Source of the DNA: Bacteroidota bacterium
GTDB taxonomy: Bacteria; Bacteroidota; Bacteroidia; Bacteroidales; Paludibacteraceae
Assembly: GCA_017860295.1 (NCBI GenBank)
Contig: JAFNAS010000008.1
Location: 80,727-144,726 of the forward strand
Reading direction: 5' to 3'
Length of the DNA stretch: 64,000 nucleotides
Below, one piece after another: positions 16,910 to 25,694 of this stretch. A model generated the notes under the pieces. That model saw only the letters and a program-made list of their open reading frames with translations, was not told the DNA's origin and did not search any database. Both the position numbers and the translations under genes were made by a program. The number at the start of each line of letters is the position of its first letter. Position 1 is the first letter of the stretch.

Positions 16910-16917
16910 TAACTTTG
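16910..16917 (+). promoter_or_regulatory. -7 box of the M13 peptidase gene
   Basis: TAACTTTG, a perfect match, 84 nt before the start codon. No good -33 box. Confidence 0.55.
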
Positions 16918-17001
16918 CAGGTCGATTTATCTCAATACTATTGTCGTGTTGAGAATGATTGACACTCTTGGATTCATTATTTACATTAAATTTTTTGACG
17001 A

Positions 17002-19047
17002 ATGAAGAAATGTGTAATTCTGGCAGGTTGTGCTCTTGCCCTCTTTACAGCTTCCAAACCTGCTCCGTCGACGGAACAGACGTCCGGAATAGATCGTGCC
17101 AATATGGACATGACGGCGAATCCGGCAAATGATTTTTACCGGTATGCTTGTGGCGGCTGGATGCAAAAACATCCGTTGACGGCAGAGTATGCCCGCTATG
17201 GCAGTTTTGATCAATTGAACGAAGAAAATCAGACAAAATTGAAGAATCTGATTACAGGAGTCTCCAAGCAACAAAATGCTCCCGGCTCGATTCCGGATAA
17301 AATAGCCACATTGTACCAGCTTGGAATGGATAGCGTGAAATTGCAACAGCAAGGTGGCGCTCCGATTAAGCCGTTGCTGACAGCTATAGCTAAGCTTTCT
17401 ACCCGGAAAGAGTTACAGAAAGAGCTGATTACACTGCATAAAAATGGAATTTTTCCCTTCTTCGATTTGACAACCGAAGCCGATTATACAAATAGTAAGA
17501 TGACGATAGCCTGGCTGTATCAGGGCGGTACAGGTATGGGAGAACGAAGCTACTATCTGGACAACGATGAGCGTACCAAAGAGATCAGGGCTAAGTATCA
17601 GGAGATGATGACAAAGCTCTTCAACCTGTCGGGTTATGCTAAACTGGTAAAAATGCCGGCAAGCAAACTGACCGCAGAGGTGATGGGATTAGAAACGGAA
17701 TTAGCCAAAGCCTCTTTTGACCGGGTGACTTTGCGCGATCCGCACAAAAACTTCAACAAGATGGATCTCTCCAAATTGGTTGCAATAACTCCTGATGTTG
17801 ATTTTGCCACCTATTTCAAGAGTGTCGGTTTGCCCGATCTGAAAAGTCTGAATGTTGCGCAGCCTCAATTTATCAAAGAGGTTCAGAATATTTTCAAAAC
17901 AACAAAACCGGAAATCGTTAAGGCATATTTCGCGTGGTATGTAATCAACACGGCAGCACCCTATTTGAGCAGCGATTTCGTAACCGCTAACTTTGCTTTC
18001 TACGGCAAAGCAATGTCGGGTCGCGAAGTAATGCGTCCGCGCTGGAAACGTGTGGTAACGACTATCAACGGAACACTTGGTGAAGCAGTAGGCCAAATGT
18101 ATGTGGAAAAATATTTTCCGCCGGCAGCTAAAAAACGCATGTTGGAACTGGTTCACAATCTGCAGGATGCCTTTGCACAACGCATTCAGGCTTCGGAATG
18201 GATGGCGCAGGAGACCAAAAATACCGCAATTTCCAAACTGAAAGCTATTCATATTAAGATCGGTTATCCCGATAAATGGCGCGATTACAGTAAACTTCAG
18301 ATCGCTTCCGATAGCTATTTTGCCAATATCCTGCGTTCTAATCAATTCGATGTTGCCTATATGCTTAACAAGGTAGATAAACCTACCGATGTAAACGAAT
18401 GGTTGATGACACCTCAGACTGTGAATGCCTACTATCAACCGACGACCAATGAAATCTGCTTCCCGGCTGCAATTCTGCAACCTCCTTTCTTCAACCAACA
18501 GGCCGACGATGCTGCCAACTATGGTGCTATCGGGGTGGTTATCGGTCATGAAATGACTCACGGCTTCGATGATGAAGGCCGTCAGTACGATTTAACTGGT
18601 AACCTGAAAGACTGGTGGCAACCCGAAGATTCGAAGAAATTCGACGAACGGGCCAAAGTGTTGTCCGACTATTTCAGTAACATTGAGGTGGTTCCCGGTA
18701 CCAAGGCTAATGGTCAACTGACACTGGGCGAAAATCTTGCTGATAACGGAGGTCTTCATATTTCGTATATCGCTATGCAAAATGCAATGAAAAAAGGAGA
18801 TATTAATTCGGATAAAATGGATAATTTTACTCCGGCACAGCGTTTCTTTATCGCTTACGCTACGGTGTGGGCAAGCAATATCCGTGATCAGGAAAAAGTT
18901 CGTTTGACAAAGACCGATCCGCATTCGCTGGCTCAATGGCGTGTCAACGGTACATTGCCGCATATCGATATGTTTCTCGATGCTTTCAACGTTAAAGACG
19001 GAGACAAAATGTATCTGCCGAAAGAAAAACAAGCTCTGATTTGGTAA
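17002..19047 (+). CDS. M13 family metallopeptidase (neprilysin/PepO-like)
   Basis: A 681-residue zinc endopeptidase of family M13. The N-terminal 20 residues form a signal peptide (MKKCVILAGCALALFTASKP), so the enzyme acts in the periplasm or outside. The M13 N-terminal domain begins NPANDFYRYACGGWMQKHPL, the specificity region has NAYYQPTTNEICFPAAILQPPFF, and the active site is HEMTH (H516, E517, H520) with the third ligand E577 in GENLADNGG. The C-terminus ends in W, as in the family (CxIW normally; here ALIW). Members degrade small peptides. It appears monocistronic, with promoter and terminator. Confidence 0.93.
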   Translation: MKKCVILAGCALALFTASKPAPSTEQTSGIDRANMDMTANPANDFYRYACGGWMQKHPLTAEYARYGSFDQLNEENQTKLKNLITGVSKQQNAPGSIPDKIATLYQLGMDSVKLQQQGGAPIKPLLTAIAKLSTRKELQKELITLHKNGIFPFFDLTTEADYTNSKMTIAWLYQGGTGMGERSYYLDNDERTKEIRAKYQEMMTKLFNLSGYAKLVKMPASKLTAEVMGLETELAKASFDRVTLRDPHKNFNKMDLSKLVAITPDVDFATYFKSVGLPDLKSLNVAQPQFIKEVQNIFKTTKPEIVKAYFAWYVINTAAPYLSSDFVTANFAFYGKAMSGREVMRPRWKRVVTTINGTLGEAVGQMYVEKYFPPAAKKRMLELVHNLQDAFAQRIQASEWMAQETKNTAISKLKAIHIKIGYPDKWRDYSKLQIASDSYFANILRSNQFDVAYMLNKVDKPTDVNEWLMTPQTVNAYYQPTTNEICFPAAILQPPFFNQQADDAANYGAIGVVIGHEMTHGFDDEGRQYDLTGNLKDWWQPEDSKKFDERAKVLSDYFSNIEVVPGTKANGQLTLGENLADNGGLHISYIAMQNAMKKGDINSDKMDNFTPAQRFFIAYATVWASNIRDQEKVRLTKTDPHSLAQWRVNGTLPHIDMFLDAFNVKDGDKMYLPKEKQALIW

Positions 19048-19107
19048 CCGGTAAAATGAGTTTTGGGAACGTTAATGTGTTCTGAAAAGCCAAAACCTTT
19101 AGATAAG

Positions 19108-19151
19108 CTCTCCGACTATGCATGCCGATTGCAGAGTCGGAGAGTTTTTTT
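19108..19151 (+). terminator. Terminator after the M13 peptidase gene
   Basis: A perfect 10-bp stem (CTCTCCGACT at 19108-19117 with 19135-19144) followed by seven T. Confidence 0.88.
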
Positions 19152-19254
19152 GATACCGATCTCAATAAAGAGTACCCGGAAGTGTATAATTTGCCATTTT
19201 TTGTAGTATATTTTCGACATCAAAGAAACAAAAAATAAAAGGAGATAATTCCAG

Positions 19255-19884
19255 ATGAAAACGTCAATTCCATTAATCATTACCATCAGTCGTCAGTTAG
19301 GGAGTGGAGGTGCTGCTGTTGGTCAGCAACTGGCCGAGAAATTAAATATCCGTTGCGTTAACCGTGAAATTGTAAGCAGGGCAGCAAAAAAGCTCTCTGT
19401 GATGGAGCAAGAACTGGACGAACGGGACGAGAAAATGCAATCGTTTTGGAAATCATTTTTTCAGTTCAATGCTCTGGCAACCGAGGTAGCGTTTCCTCCC
19501 GGTACACGCATCACAACCACGGGCGAGGTGTTTAGGGTAGAGAGTGAAATTCTGCAACATGTCGCCAAAGAAGAATCGGCCGTAATTATCGGACGGTGCG
19601 GATACGCAATTTTGAAAGATTATCCGAATCTGATTACGGTCTATCTTCATGCCGATAAGGCATTTCGCGTCGACCGCATTGCTCATGATGGCACTATGAC
19701 CACTGAAGAAGCGAGTGAGGTGATAGAAAAAAACGATAAAGAGAGAGGCCTTTACATTGAAACATTTACCGGAAATAAGTGGAGCGATGCCCGCCATTTC
19801 GATCTTTGTATCGATACTGGCAAAATTGGCATCGATAAAGCGGTGGAGATTATTTTGAACTATGTAAAATTGAGGTGCTCATAG
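19255..19884 (+). CDS. Cytidylate kinase-like family protein
   Basis: A 209-residue P-loop kinase of the cytidylate-kinase-like family, distinct from housekeeping Cmk. The phosphate-binding loop is ISRQLGSGGAAVGQQLAEKL (residues 11-30; GSGG in place of GKS/T), followed by CVNREIVSRAAKKL, IIGRCGYAILKDYPNLITVYLHA and DKERGLYIETFTGNKWSDARHFDLCIDTGKI. Proteins of this type are common in gut Bacteroidota; their substrate is not established. A monocistronic gene between two terminated or separately promoted units. Confidence 0.82.
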   Translation: MKTSIPLIITISRQLGSGGAAVGQQLAEKLNIRCVNREIVSRAAKKLSVMEQELDERDEKMQSFWKSFFQFNALATEVAFPPGTRITTTGEVFRVESEILQHVAKEESAVIIGRCGYAILKDYPNLITVYLHADKAFRVDRIAHDGTMTTEEASEVIEKNDKERGLYIETFTGNKWSDARHFDLCIDTGKIGIDKAVEIILNYVKLRCS

Positions 19885-19888
19885 TACA

Positions 19889-19920
19889 TTTGGAAGTGGA
19901 ATAACTTCTTGTTATCTTTG
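19889..19920 (+). promoter_or_regulatory. Promoter of the lipoprotein-NUDIX operon
   Basis: TTTG (19889-19892), a 20-nt spacer, then TATCTTTG (19913-19920): a full Bacteroidota promoter just after the upstream stop codon. The leader is about 90 nt. Confidence 0.75.
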
Positions 19921-20016
19921 TTGACAAGTGATACCTGCCATCCGTTCAACGCGTAAGAGTAATACTGGGCAGATCTCTTTTTTTGAGTAAATCAATAACC
20001 ACAAGAAGTTCTTCGT

Positions 20017-21033
20017 ATGCGTAAATTTTTATTCCCATTTATTTTAGCATCAACAATCGTTGCCGGCGGCTGTATGCAAAGCGGCAAGTCGGCGCCAGTA
20101 TCTAAAAGTGCTGATAAAACAGTGCTTCGCGAAGCTTCGGTGTCTGAACTGGTCGACACGGTGGAATACAATAAAAAACTGGTTACACTTGCCAATGGCG
20201 ACACTACCGGGCGCTGGCCGGTAAAACACCTTCCGTATCCGATGAAGGGGGCTATTTTTCCCTACAAACGTATTGTGGCTTATTACGGTAATCTTTACTC
20301 GAAAAAGATGGGGGTACTGGGCGAATATGCTCCGGATACCTTATGGGAGATGCTTCGGAAAGAGATGAAAGCATGGGAGGCTGCCGATCCCTCTACACCG
20401 GTTGTGCCGGCAATTCATTACATTGCTGTGGTAGCACAGGGCAACCCGGGCAAAGATGGCAAATACCGTATGCGGATGCCGGCGCATCAGATCGATTCTG
20501 CCCTGGCGATTGCTAAAATGGGAAATGCCATCGTGTTTCTGGATATACAGGTGGCTCTCAGCAATCTGAAAAATGAAGTTCCGCTACTGGAATCGTATTT
20601 GAAATTACCGAATGTGCACTTGGCCATCGATCCGGAATTTTCGATGAAAAACGGCAGTTTGCCCGGCAAGAAGATCGGAACCTTCGATGCTGAGGATGTA
20701 AATTATTGTTCCGGTTATCTGACCGATCTTGTAAAAAAATACAATCTTCCGACCAAAATATTGGTTGTGCACCGTTTTACTCAGGGAATGGTAACCAATT
20801 ACAAACAGATAAAGCATCATCAGGAGGTACAGTTGGTGATGAATATGGATGGGTGGGGAGCTCCTGTGCTCAAGCACGATACCTACAAGCAATATGTATA
20901 TCGCGAACCGGTACAGTTTGCCGGATTCAAACTTTTCTACAAAAACGATCTGAAACGGCCACCACACCAAATGCTTACGCCGGAAGATCTGGTGAAGCTC
21001 AAACCCAAGCCTATCTATATTCAGTATCAGTAA
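20017..21033 (+). CDS. Conserved lipoprotein of unknown function
   Basis: A 338-residue lipoprotein: signal MRKFLFPFILASTIVAGG followed by the lipobox Cys at residue 19. The mature part looks like a TIM-barrel-type domain with conserved-looking blocks: GRWPVKHLPYPMKGAIFPYKR, YYGNLYSKKMGVLGEY, VVPAIHYIAVVAQG, NVHLAIDPEFSMKN, GTFDAEDVNY and TKILVVHRFTQGMV. I recall unnamed homologues in Actinomycetota and Chloroflexota with the same blocks, but no tested function. It shares a promoter with the NUDIX gene 16 bp downstream. Confidence 0.75.
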   Translation: MRKFLFPFILASTIVAGGCMQSGKSAPVSKSADKTVLREASVSELVDTVEYNKKLVTLANGDTTGRWPVKHLPYPMKGAIFPYKRIVAYYGNLYSKKMGVLGEYAPDTLWEMLRKEMKAWEAADPSTPVVPAIHYIAVVAQGNPGKDGKYRMRMPAHQIDSALAIAKMGNAIVFLDIQVALSNLKNEVPLLESYLKLPNVHLAIDPEFSMKNGSLPGKKIGTFDAEDVNYCSGYLTDLVKKYNLPTKILVVHRFTQGMVTNYKQIKHHQEVQLVMNMDGWGAPVLKHDTYKQYVYREPVQFAGFKLFYKNDLKRPPHQMLTPEDLVKLKPKPIYIQYQ

Positions 21034-21049
21034 AACGTTTGGAAAAGAG

Positions 21050-21724
21050 ATGTTGATAGCTGATTTTGACAAAATTAAAGCTCAATTAGGCTTCGAAGAG
21101 GGAATTCACGGCAAAGAGGAGTATTTCAATTCGGTAGTCCTTGTGTTGTTGGTTCCGATAGATGGAGAGTATCATTTTGTCTTTGAGAAACGGGCAGCTG
21201 ATATCCGGCAGGGTGGAGAAATCTGTTTTCCCGGAGGTAAAATAGATGAAGCCGATACGTCGCTCGAACAGGTTGCCTTGCGCGAAACCTATGAAGAGAT
21301 GGGTATCCCGGCCGAAAAAATTGAAATTATCGGGCGTGTCAATACGTTGGTGGCACCGATGGGTGTAACGGTAGACGCGTTTGTGGGTATTGCCGATATT
21401 TCGCTCGACGACCTCTCGGTCAATGCGCAGGAGGTGGAACGGGTCATTACGTTGCCGGTCTCCTATTTTCTGACTCACAGCCCCGAACGGTATAATGTGA
21501 AGGTAGAGGTGCACTCAACAACGGTAGATGCAGCAACCGGAGAACAAATTGTTTTGTTACCCGTAGAGCAGTTGGGTTTGCCCGAACGCTATAAGACACC
21601 TTGGGGAAATTATCTCTACAAAGTGTTGGCGTATCCTACCGGTCAGGGTGTTATCTGGGGAATTACAGCTCGTATTGTAAATGATGTCGCCGAAAAAATT
21701 TCAAAAATAGCGAGTAGTATCTGA
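21050..21724 (+). CDS. NUDIX hydrolase (coenzyme A pyrophosphatase-like)
   Basis: A 224-residue NUDIX hydrolase. The Nudix box is GGKIDEADTSLEQVALRE-TYEEMGI (G-x5-E-x7-REUxEExGU fits), preceded by ICFPGG. The long C-terminal part and FPGG-type entry match the NudL/CoA pyrophosphatase group, which cleaves CoA to phosphopantetheine and 3',5'-ADP, but other substrates are possible. It follows the lipoprotein gene by 16 bp, in the same direction, and converges on the deacetylase gene with only 12 bp between stops and no clear terminator. Confidence 0.85.
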   Translation: MLIADFDKIKAQLGFEEGIHGKEEYFNSVVLVLLVPIDGEYHFVFEKRAADIRQGGEICFPGGKIDEADTSLEQVALRETYEEMGIPAEKIEIIGRVNTLVAPMGVTVDAFVGIADISLDDLSVNAQEVERVITLPVSYFLTHSPERYNVKVEVHSTTVDAATGEQIVLLPVEQLGLPERYKTPWGNYLYKVLAYPTGQGVIWGITARIVNDVAEKISKIASSI

Positions 21725-21736
21725 TTGATACTCTCA

Positions 21737-22570
21737 TTAGCTTTTCTTCTCAAAAGTTTTGTGCATGGCTTTTATCAAGCCTTGTGGAGTCCATGCCGGA
21801 GCCACCATTCTTCTCACTGTTTGTAACGGATAAACCGAATCGCGCTTCGAGATAAGAATAAACGATATCTTCATCTGCTTGTTCAGCTCTTCGGTAGCCT
21901 GGTGATTCCAGATTCCGTAAGGATATGCCAGATAATCAACAGGTTTGCCCGTAATGCTTTCCAATCCCTTTTTCGGGTCGGTTACCTCTTTCTTCCAGTC
22001 TGCCGCTTCTTTGTATTTGGTTACCATCGTATGATCCCAGGTGTGTAAGGCGACGGTATGTCCCGCTTTGGCCAACTGCGCGATCTGATCCTTGGTCATA
22101 TAATTCTTCTTGTTGTAGGTGATGGTCATGATAAAGAAGACGCCTTTGAAGTGGTATTTTTCGAGCACCGGCGCCGCAATGGTGGCATGTTCCACGCGTG
22201 AGTCGTCGAAAGTGATCATCACTGGTTTTGACGGCAGCGTTTCGTTATGAGCCAGGTAGCCGTAGAGCTGATCGGGTAGAATGGCGTGGTAACCGCTGTC
22301 GGCAAGCGCACGTATTTGGGCCTCAAATAGTGCCGGACTTACCGTGTAATCGTCTTTTCTCCCGTCTTCAATGCGGTGGTAACAGAGGATCGGCACTTCG
22401 GTTTTGGCCAGTATGGCTGCTGCATTGTTTATCGTCTCATGCTGCGTAGGGCGATCCTGAACAGTTGGAGGAGTAGCACCCGATTTGTTACTGCCGGATG
22501 AAGGATTACAGGCCGTCAGGATAGATCCTGTAAGACAGGCAAGAATATAAAAAACCGATCGTTTATCCAT
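21737..22570 (-). CDS. Polysaccharide deacetylase family lipoprotein
   Basis: A 277-residue NodB-fold (CE4) deacetylase. It has a lipoprotein signal (MDKRSVFYILACLTGSILTAC, Cys 21). Motif 1 is MITFDDS with the catalytic and metal Asp pair (usual TFDDG is TFDDS), motif 2 is HTWDH (metal His pair), and YLAYPYG is motif 3. The preceding VPILCYHRIEDGRKDDYTVSPALFEAQI is the usual lead-in of PgaB/IcaB-like secreted deacetylases acting on N-acetylated glycans. It is the last gene of a run with a GT2 and an acyltransferase, which suggests a role in surface glycan modification. Confidence 0.87.
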   Translation of the reverse strand: MDKRSVFYILACLTGSILTACNPSSGSNKSGATPPTVQDRPTQHETINNAAAILAKTEVPILCYHRIEDGRKDDYTVSPALFEAQIRALADSGYHAILPDQLYGYLAHNETLPSKPVMITFDDSRVEHATIAAPVLEKYHFKGVFFIMTITYNKKNYMTKDQIAQLAKAGHTVALHTWDHTMVTKYKEAADWKKEVTDPKKGLESITGKPVDYLAYPYGIWNHQATEELNKQMKISFILISKRDSVYPLQTVRRMVAPAWTPQGLIKAMHKTFEKKS

Positions 22571-22586
22571 TTTGAAGAAATTAAAA

Positions 22587-23615
22587 TCAACGGATTTTCT
22601 TTTCCAGCTGGCTGAAGCGTTTTTTGCCGTTCATGTAATACAACCACAACAAACTTCCCGTGAGAATCCCTGTAGGGTGGGGCACTGTAGTCAGTCGCAA
22701 ATTGGTTTCCCGTTTTGTTGCCAGCTCAATCTTCATCGCTTTGTAATCTTTCCGGGCTTTGGGAATTTGCAGCGCATGTTCGAATTGTCCGGTCAGAACC
22801 ATTTGCAGCGCGGCTAAATAGTCGAGTACAAAACGTGGGAATGCGATTTTTCGTAACTCGTCGTCAGGCATATTTTTGTACAACATGCACCAGTTGTTAC
22901 GGAAATTCAGGTAGGTTTTGCGGCAGTTTTTTTTGCTCATGCTACCTCCTCCGAGATGATATACGGTGCTTTGTGGTATGCAGAGGATAGAACGTCCCCT
23001 GTTTTTCAAACGCCAGCAAAGGTCGATCTCTTCCATGTGCGCAAAAAAGGTATCGTCGAGACCTCCCGCATCAAAAAAGTCTTTGGAACGGATAAAGAGG
23101 CAGGCACCGGTAGCCCAGAATACTTCGCGGATAGTATCGTATTGTCCTTTGTCTTCTTCGAGTGATGAAAACAGGCGTCCCCGGCAGAATGGGTAACCCA
23201 GCCGGTCGATAAATCCGCCGCATGCTCCGGCGTGTTCAAAATGGGTTCTGTTATTCAGCGCCCTTATTTTCGGTTGGCAAGCGGCCACTTCGGGACGTTC
23301 GTCCATGATCCTGACCAAACTTTCAACCCATCCCGGTGTTACTTCTACATCCGAATTCAGCAGGATAAAATATTCGGCTTCAATTTGTTTTAAAGCCTGA
23401 TTGTACCCTCCGGCAAATCCGTAGTTTTTATCGAGTTGAATCAGTCGGAGTTGCGGATAGGTCGTTGTCAGAAAAGCGATCGAATCATCGGTCGAACAGT
23501 TGTCAGCAATTACAATTTCAGTATCGGGCACCGTTGTATGCTGTACTACCGACGGGAGAAAACGTTCCATGTGGTGTCTCCCGTTATAGTTCAAAATAAC
23601 AATACTGATTTTCAT
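22587..23615 (-). CDS. Family 2 glycosyltransferase
   Basis: A 342-residue GT2: MKISIVILNYNGRHHMERFLPSV opens the nucleotide-binding fold, followed by IVIADNCSTDDSIAFL, NYGFAGGYNQAL, FILLNSDVEVTPGW (DxD-type) and FFAHMEEIDLCWRLKNRG (ED-type catalytic region). It resembles rhamnosyltransferase-like enzymes of surface polysaccharides. The start codon overlaps the stop of the upstream acyltransferase (ATGA), so they are translationally coupled. An in-frame upstream extension of 39 residues lies wholly within that gene and is not used. Confidence 0.9.
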   Translation of the reverse strand: MKISIVILNYNGRHHMERFLPSVVQHTTVPDTEIVIADNCSTDDSIAFLTTTYPQLRLIQLDKNYGFAGGYNQALKQIEAEYFILLNSDVEVTPGWVESLVRIMDERPEVAACQPKIRALNNRTHFEHAGACGGFIDRLGYPFCRGRLFSSLEEDKGQYDTIREVFWATGACLFIRSKDFFDAGGLDDTFFAHMEEIDLCWRLKNRGRSILCIPQSTVYHLGGGSMSKKNCRKTYLNFRNNWCMLYKNMPDDELRKIAFPRFVLDYLAALQMVLTGQFEHALQIPKARKDYKAMKIELATKRETNLRLTTVPHPTGILTGSLLWLYYMNGKKRFSQLEKKIR

Positions 23616-24505
23616 TTTTCGCGTTTGTATTTCCAGCGCTTGTGCGACCAGAGATAATAAGCCGGATCGCGTTGAATGGTTTGCTCCATCTTGCGGATAA
23701 ACCGTTCGCATATTTCGTAAGGTTGTGTGCAAACCGGATCGTTTTCAATAACAGAGAGTGTTGCTTTGTAATAACCCCGTTTGATTATTTCGGAATCGAT
23801 GTAGTAAACGGCAAAGTCAAGTTGTCGTGCAATGCGATCCATACCGGTTAGCACTGGAGTATCCTGATTTAAAAAGGTGGTCCAGTATTCCAGATTGCTG
23901 CTGGAGGGTGTTTGATCCGAAACCATAGCAACAACGTGAGGAATCTTACTTTGCTTGATCCGTATCATGGCTCGTAGAGTGTTGTTTTTCGGAATGTTGA
24001 ATGTGCCGAACCGTTCACGGGCTTTGATAAACAACTCGTCGATACTGGGGTTTTTCAATGGACGATACACGGCGGCTAAACGGATGCCCGGCTTGAATTT
24101 GCGCTCCAGTGTAGAAAGCCAGTCCCAGTTTCCGTAATGACCAAGGAGCAGAATGACGTTTTTGCCTTTATCCAGTTGTTCATACAAAAGATCGAAGTTG
24201 TCGATGCTAATGCGTTTGTCCAACTCTTTATCGGAGATCCGGGTCATTTTCATTAACTCCATGCTATAGTCGCACAAATGGCGATAAAACCGAGTTTCGA
24301 TAACTCTTAATTCTTTACCGGTTTTTTCCGGGAAAGAGTTGCGCAGGTTTGTCCGCACGACTTTCAACCGATATCGAACCACTCGGTGCACAATCAATGC
24401 AAGAACGTCCGATATTACATAAAGCAACGAAAGTGGCATCAATGCCAGAAGTGTTGCAAAAACGTAGAAAATATAATATCCGAAGGTGTCGTTTATTTTC
24501 TTCAT
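23612..24505 (-). CDS. Lipid A-type acyltransferase (LpxL/HtrB family)
   Basis: A 297-residue membrane-bound acyltransferase of the LpxL family, which adds a secondary acyl chain to lipid A precursors. An N-terminal hydrophobic helix (about 8-35) is followed by the catalytic H-x4-D in LGHYGNWDWL, then AAVYRPLKNPSIDELFIKARERFG and VSDQTPSSSNLEYWTTFLNQDTPVL. Bacteroidota have one or two such genes; the exact acyl acceptor is not visible. It is coupled to the following GT2 gene by a 4-bp overlap and follows a DUF6048-like gene by 11 bp. Confidence 0.88.
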   Translation of the reverse strand: MKKINDTFGYYIFYVFATLLALMPLSLLYVISDVLALIVHRVVRYRLKVVRTNLRNSFPEKTGKELRVIETRFYRHLCDYSMELMKMTRISDKELDKRISIDNFDLLYEQLDKGKNVILLLGHYGNWDWLSTLERKFKPGIRLAAVYRPLKNPSIDELFIKARERFGTFNIPKNNTLRAMIRIKQSKIPHVVAMVSDQTPSSSNLEYWTTFLNQDTPVLTGMDRIARQLDFAVYYIDSEIIKRGYYKATLSVIENDPVCTQPYEICERFIRKMEQTIQRDPAYYLWSHKRWKYKREK

Positions 24506-24516
24506 CAGATTACGTA

Positions 24517-25263
24517 TTATTTCAGCGGAATAGTGTATCCGATATTATAGGTAAATCCCCAGACGGAACTTCCTGTGATGCCGTAGCCCGGTACGTACCA
24601 AGGTTTGTAGCTCTCCTTTCCGGTCGACAAGCCTATTTTCAAGCGTCCACTCCAACCAATCGTAATATTTTTAAGTACATTCAATCGTATGCCTGCCACA
24701 AGTTCTCCCCATTTGGCAGTAGACTTCAGATTATCCAAATTTGTGATAGTACTGTTTCCCCAGTACTCATCCTTAAGCGGTAGATTATGTATGTCGTAAT
24801 TGAAAGGTGCAAAACCCATACGGACACCGACATACAGAATAGACGGTGTAATTTGTTTCGGGTCAGTTATATTCAACAGATTGACATTGATTCCGATTCG
24901 GTTATACATCCCCTTAGCATTGAACTGTCCTCCTTCATCGGTAACATGATTGATGGAGGCATGGCCGATTTCCCAAATCGGGAACCATTTGTTACGAAGA
25001 TTAACATCCACTGATGCTTCGTAATAAGAAATTCCTGAACCTTGTAGTTTGCTGATGAATGGGCCTGCAACATCGGTCTGAACCGTCACAGCTCTAAGTA
25101 GAGGTTGTGGTTCGGTTTTCTTTTTTACCTGCTTTTTGTGTGTTTGCATTACGGCTGGTTTGCGGTCTTTGTTTTGCTGACCGACAGCGCCCTGAATAAA
25201 AATCACCAGTGCCAGCAAACTAAAAATATATCTGAAGATTTTCTCTCGCAGTAGTGCTGACAT
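24517..25263 (-). CDS. DUF6048-like outer-membrane protein
   Basis: A 248-residue exported protein: a signal-like segment at about 11-28 ending GAVGQQ, a Lys-rich stretch, then a barrel-like body (SKLQGSGISYYEASVDVNLRNKWFPIWEIG, GMYNRIGINVNLL, ILYVGVRMGFAPFNYDI, ending WGFTYNIGYTIPLK). It resembles DUF6048. Its first 44 bp overlap the upstream DUF6452-like gene in another frame, so the pair is tightly linked, as in other Bacteroidales. Function unknown. Confidence 0.72.
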   Translation of the reverse strand: MSALLREKIFRYIFSLLALVIFIQGAVGQQNKDRKPAVMQTHKKQVKKKTEPQPLLRAVTVQTDVAGPFISKLQGSGISYYEASVDVNLRNKWFPIWEIGHASINHVTDEGGQFNAKGMYNRIGINVNLLNITDPKQITPSILYVGVRMGFAPFNYDIHNLPLKDEYWGNSTITNLDNLKSTAKWGELVAGIRLNVLKNITIGWSGRLKIGLSTGKESYKPWYVPGYGITGSSVWGFTYNIGYTIPLK

Positions 25264-25690
25264 AGTTGTATTTTACTTTTATTCGTTTTACTTTATGGGT
25301 GGTCGAATAGCTATTGACAGAGTCGATGTTATGGGTTACAAGGCAACCACATTCCAAAGAAAGATATTTCTGAATATTGGCGTGTACAATTGTCAGTGTA
25401 TCATATATATTGTTGAAGCGTATAACAAATCGACTGGTATCCTGTAGTTTATGCAACGGTAAACTAATGGTTGTTACCGATTTGGTATTCGCATACAGCA
25501 CCGAATCGTTGCCAAGTCCTTTGACCCAAATACTGTCAATTGTAAACACTTTTGTGCTATCGTTCTTCACGGTATAAAAGTCGGATGTCATTGCCACATA
25601 ACGATTCTCATGACAGCTTTTATCGTTGGTACAGGCAATGTATATCACAGCTGCAATCAAAAGTAACGCCAATGAAAGGAATCGGTTCAT
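25220..25690 (-). CDS. DUF6452-like lipoprotein
   Basis: A 156-residue small lipoprotein: signal MNRFLSLALLLIAAVIYIAC with the lipid Cys at 20. The mature part has KSCHENRYVAMTSDFYTV, a repeated Ser/Thr-rich beta pattern and a late CGCLVTHNIDSV motif. It resembles DUF6452, found next to DUF6048 in Bacteroidales. The 44-bp overlap with the next gene is unusually long. Function unknown. Confidence 0.7.
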   Translation of the reverse strand: MNRFLSLALLLIAAVIYIACTNDKSCHENRYVAMTSDFYTVKNDSTKVFTIDSIWVKGLGNDSVLYANTKSVTTISLPLHKLQDTSRFVIRFNNIYDTLTIVHANIQKYLSLECGCLVTHNIDSVNSYSTTHKVKRIKVKYNYVSTTARENLQIYF

Positions 25691-25694
25691 TCGC

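Noticed and set aside
17701..18561. Minus-strand frame of 286 residues
   Set aside because: It is antisense to the M13 peptidase, has no family-like motif and no promoter; the sense frame is clearly the gene.
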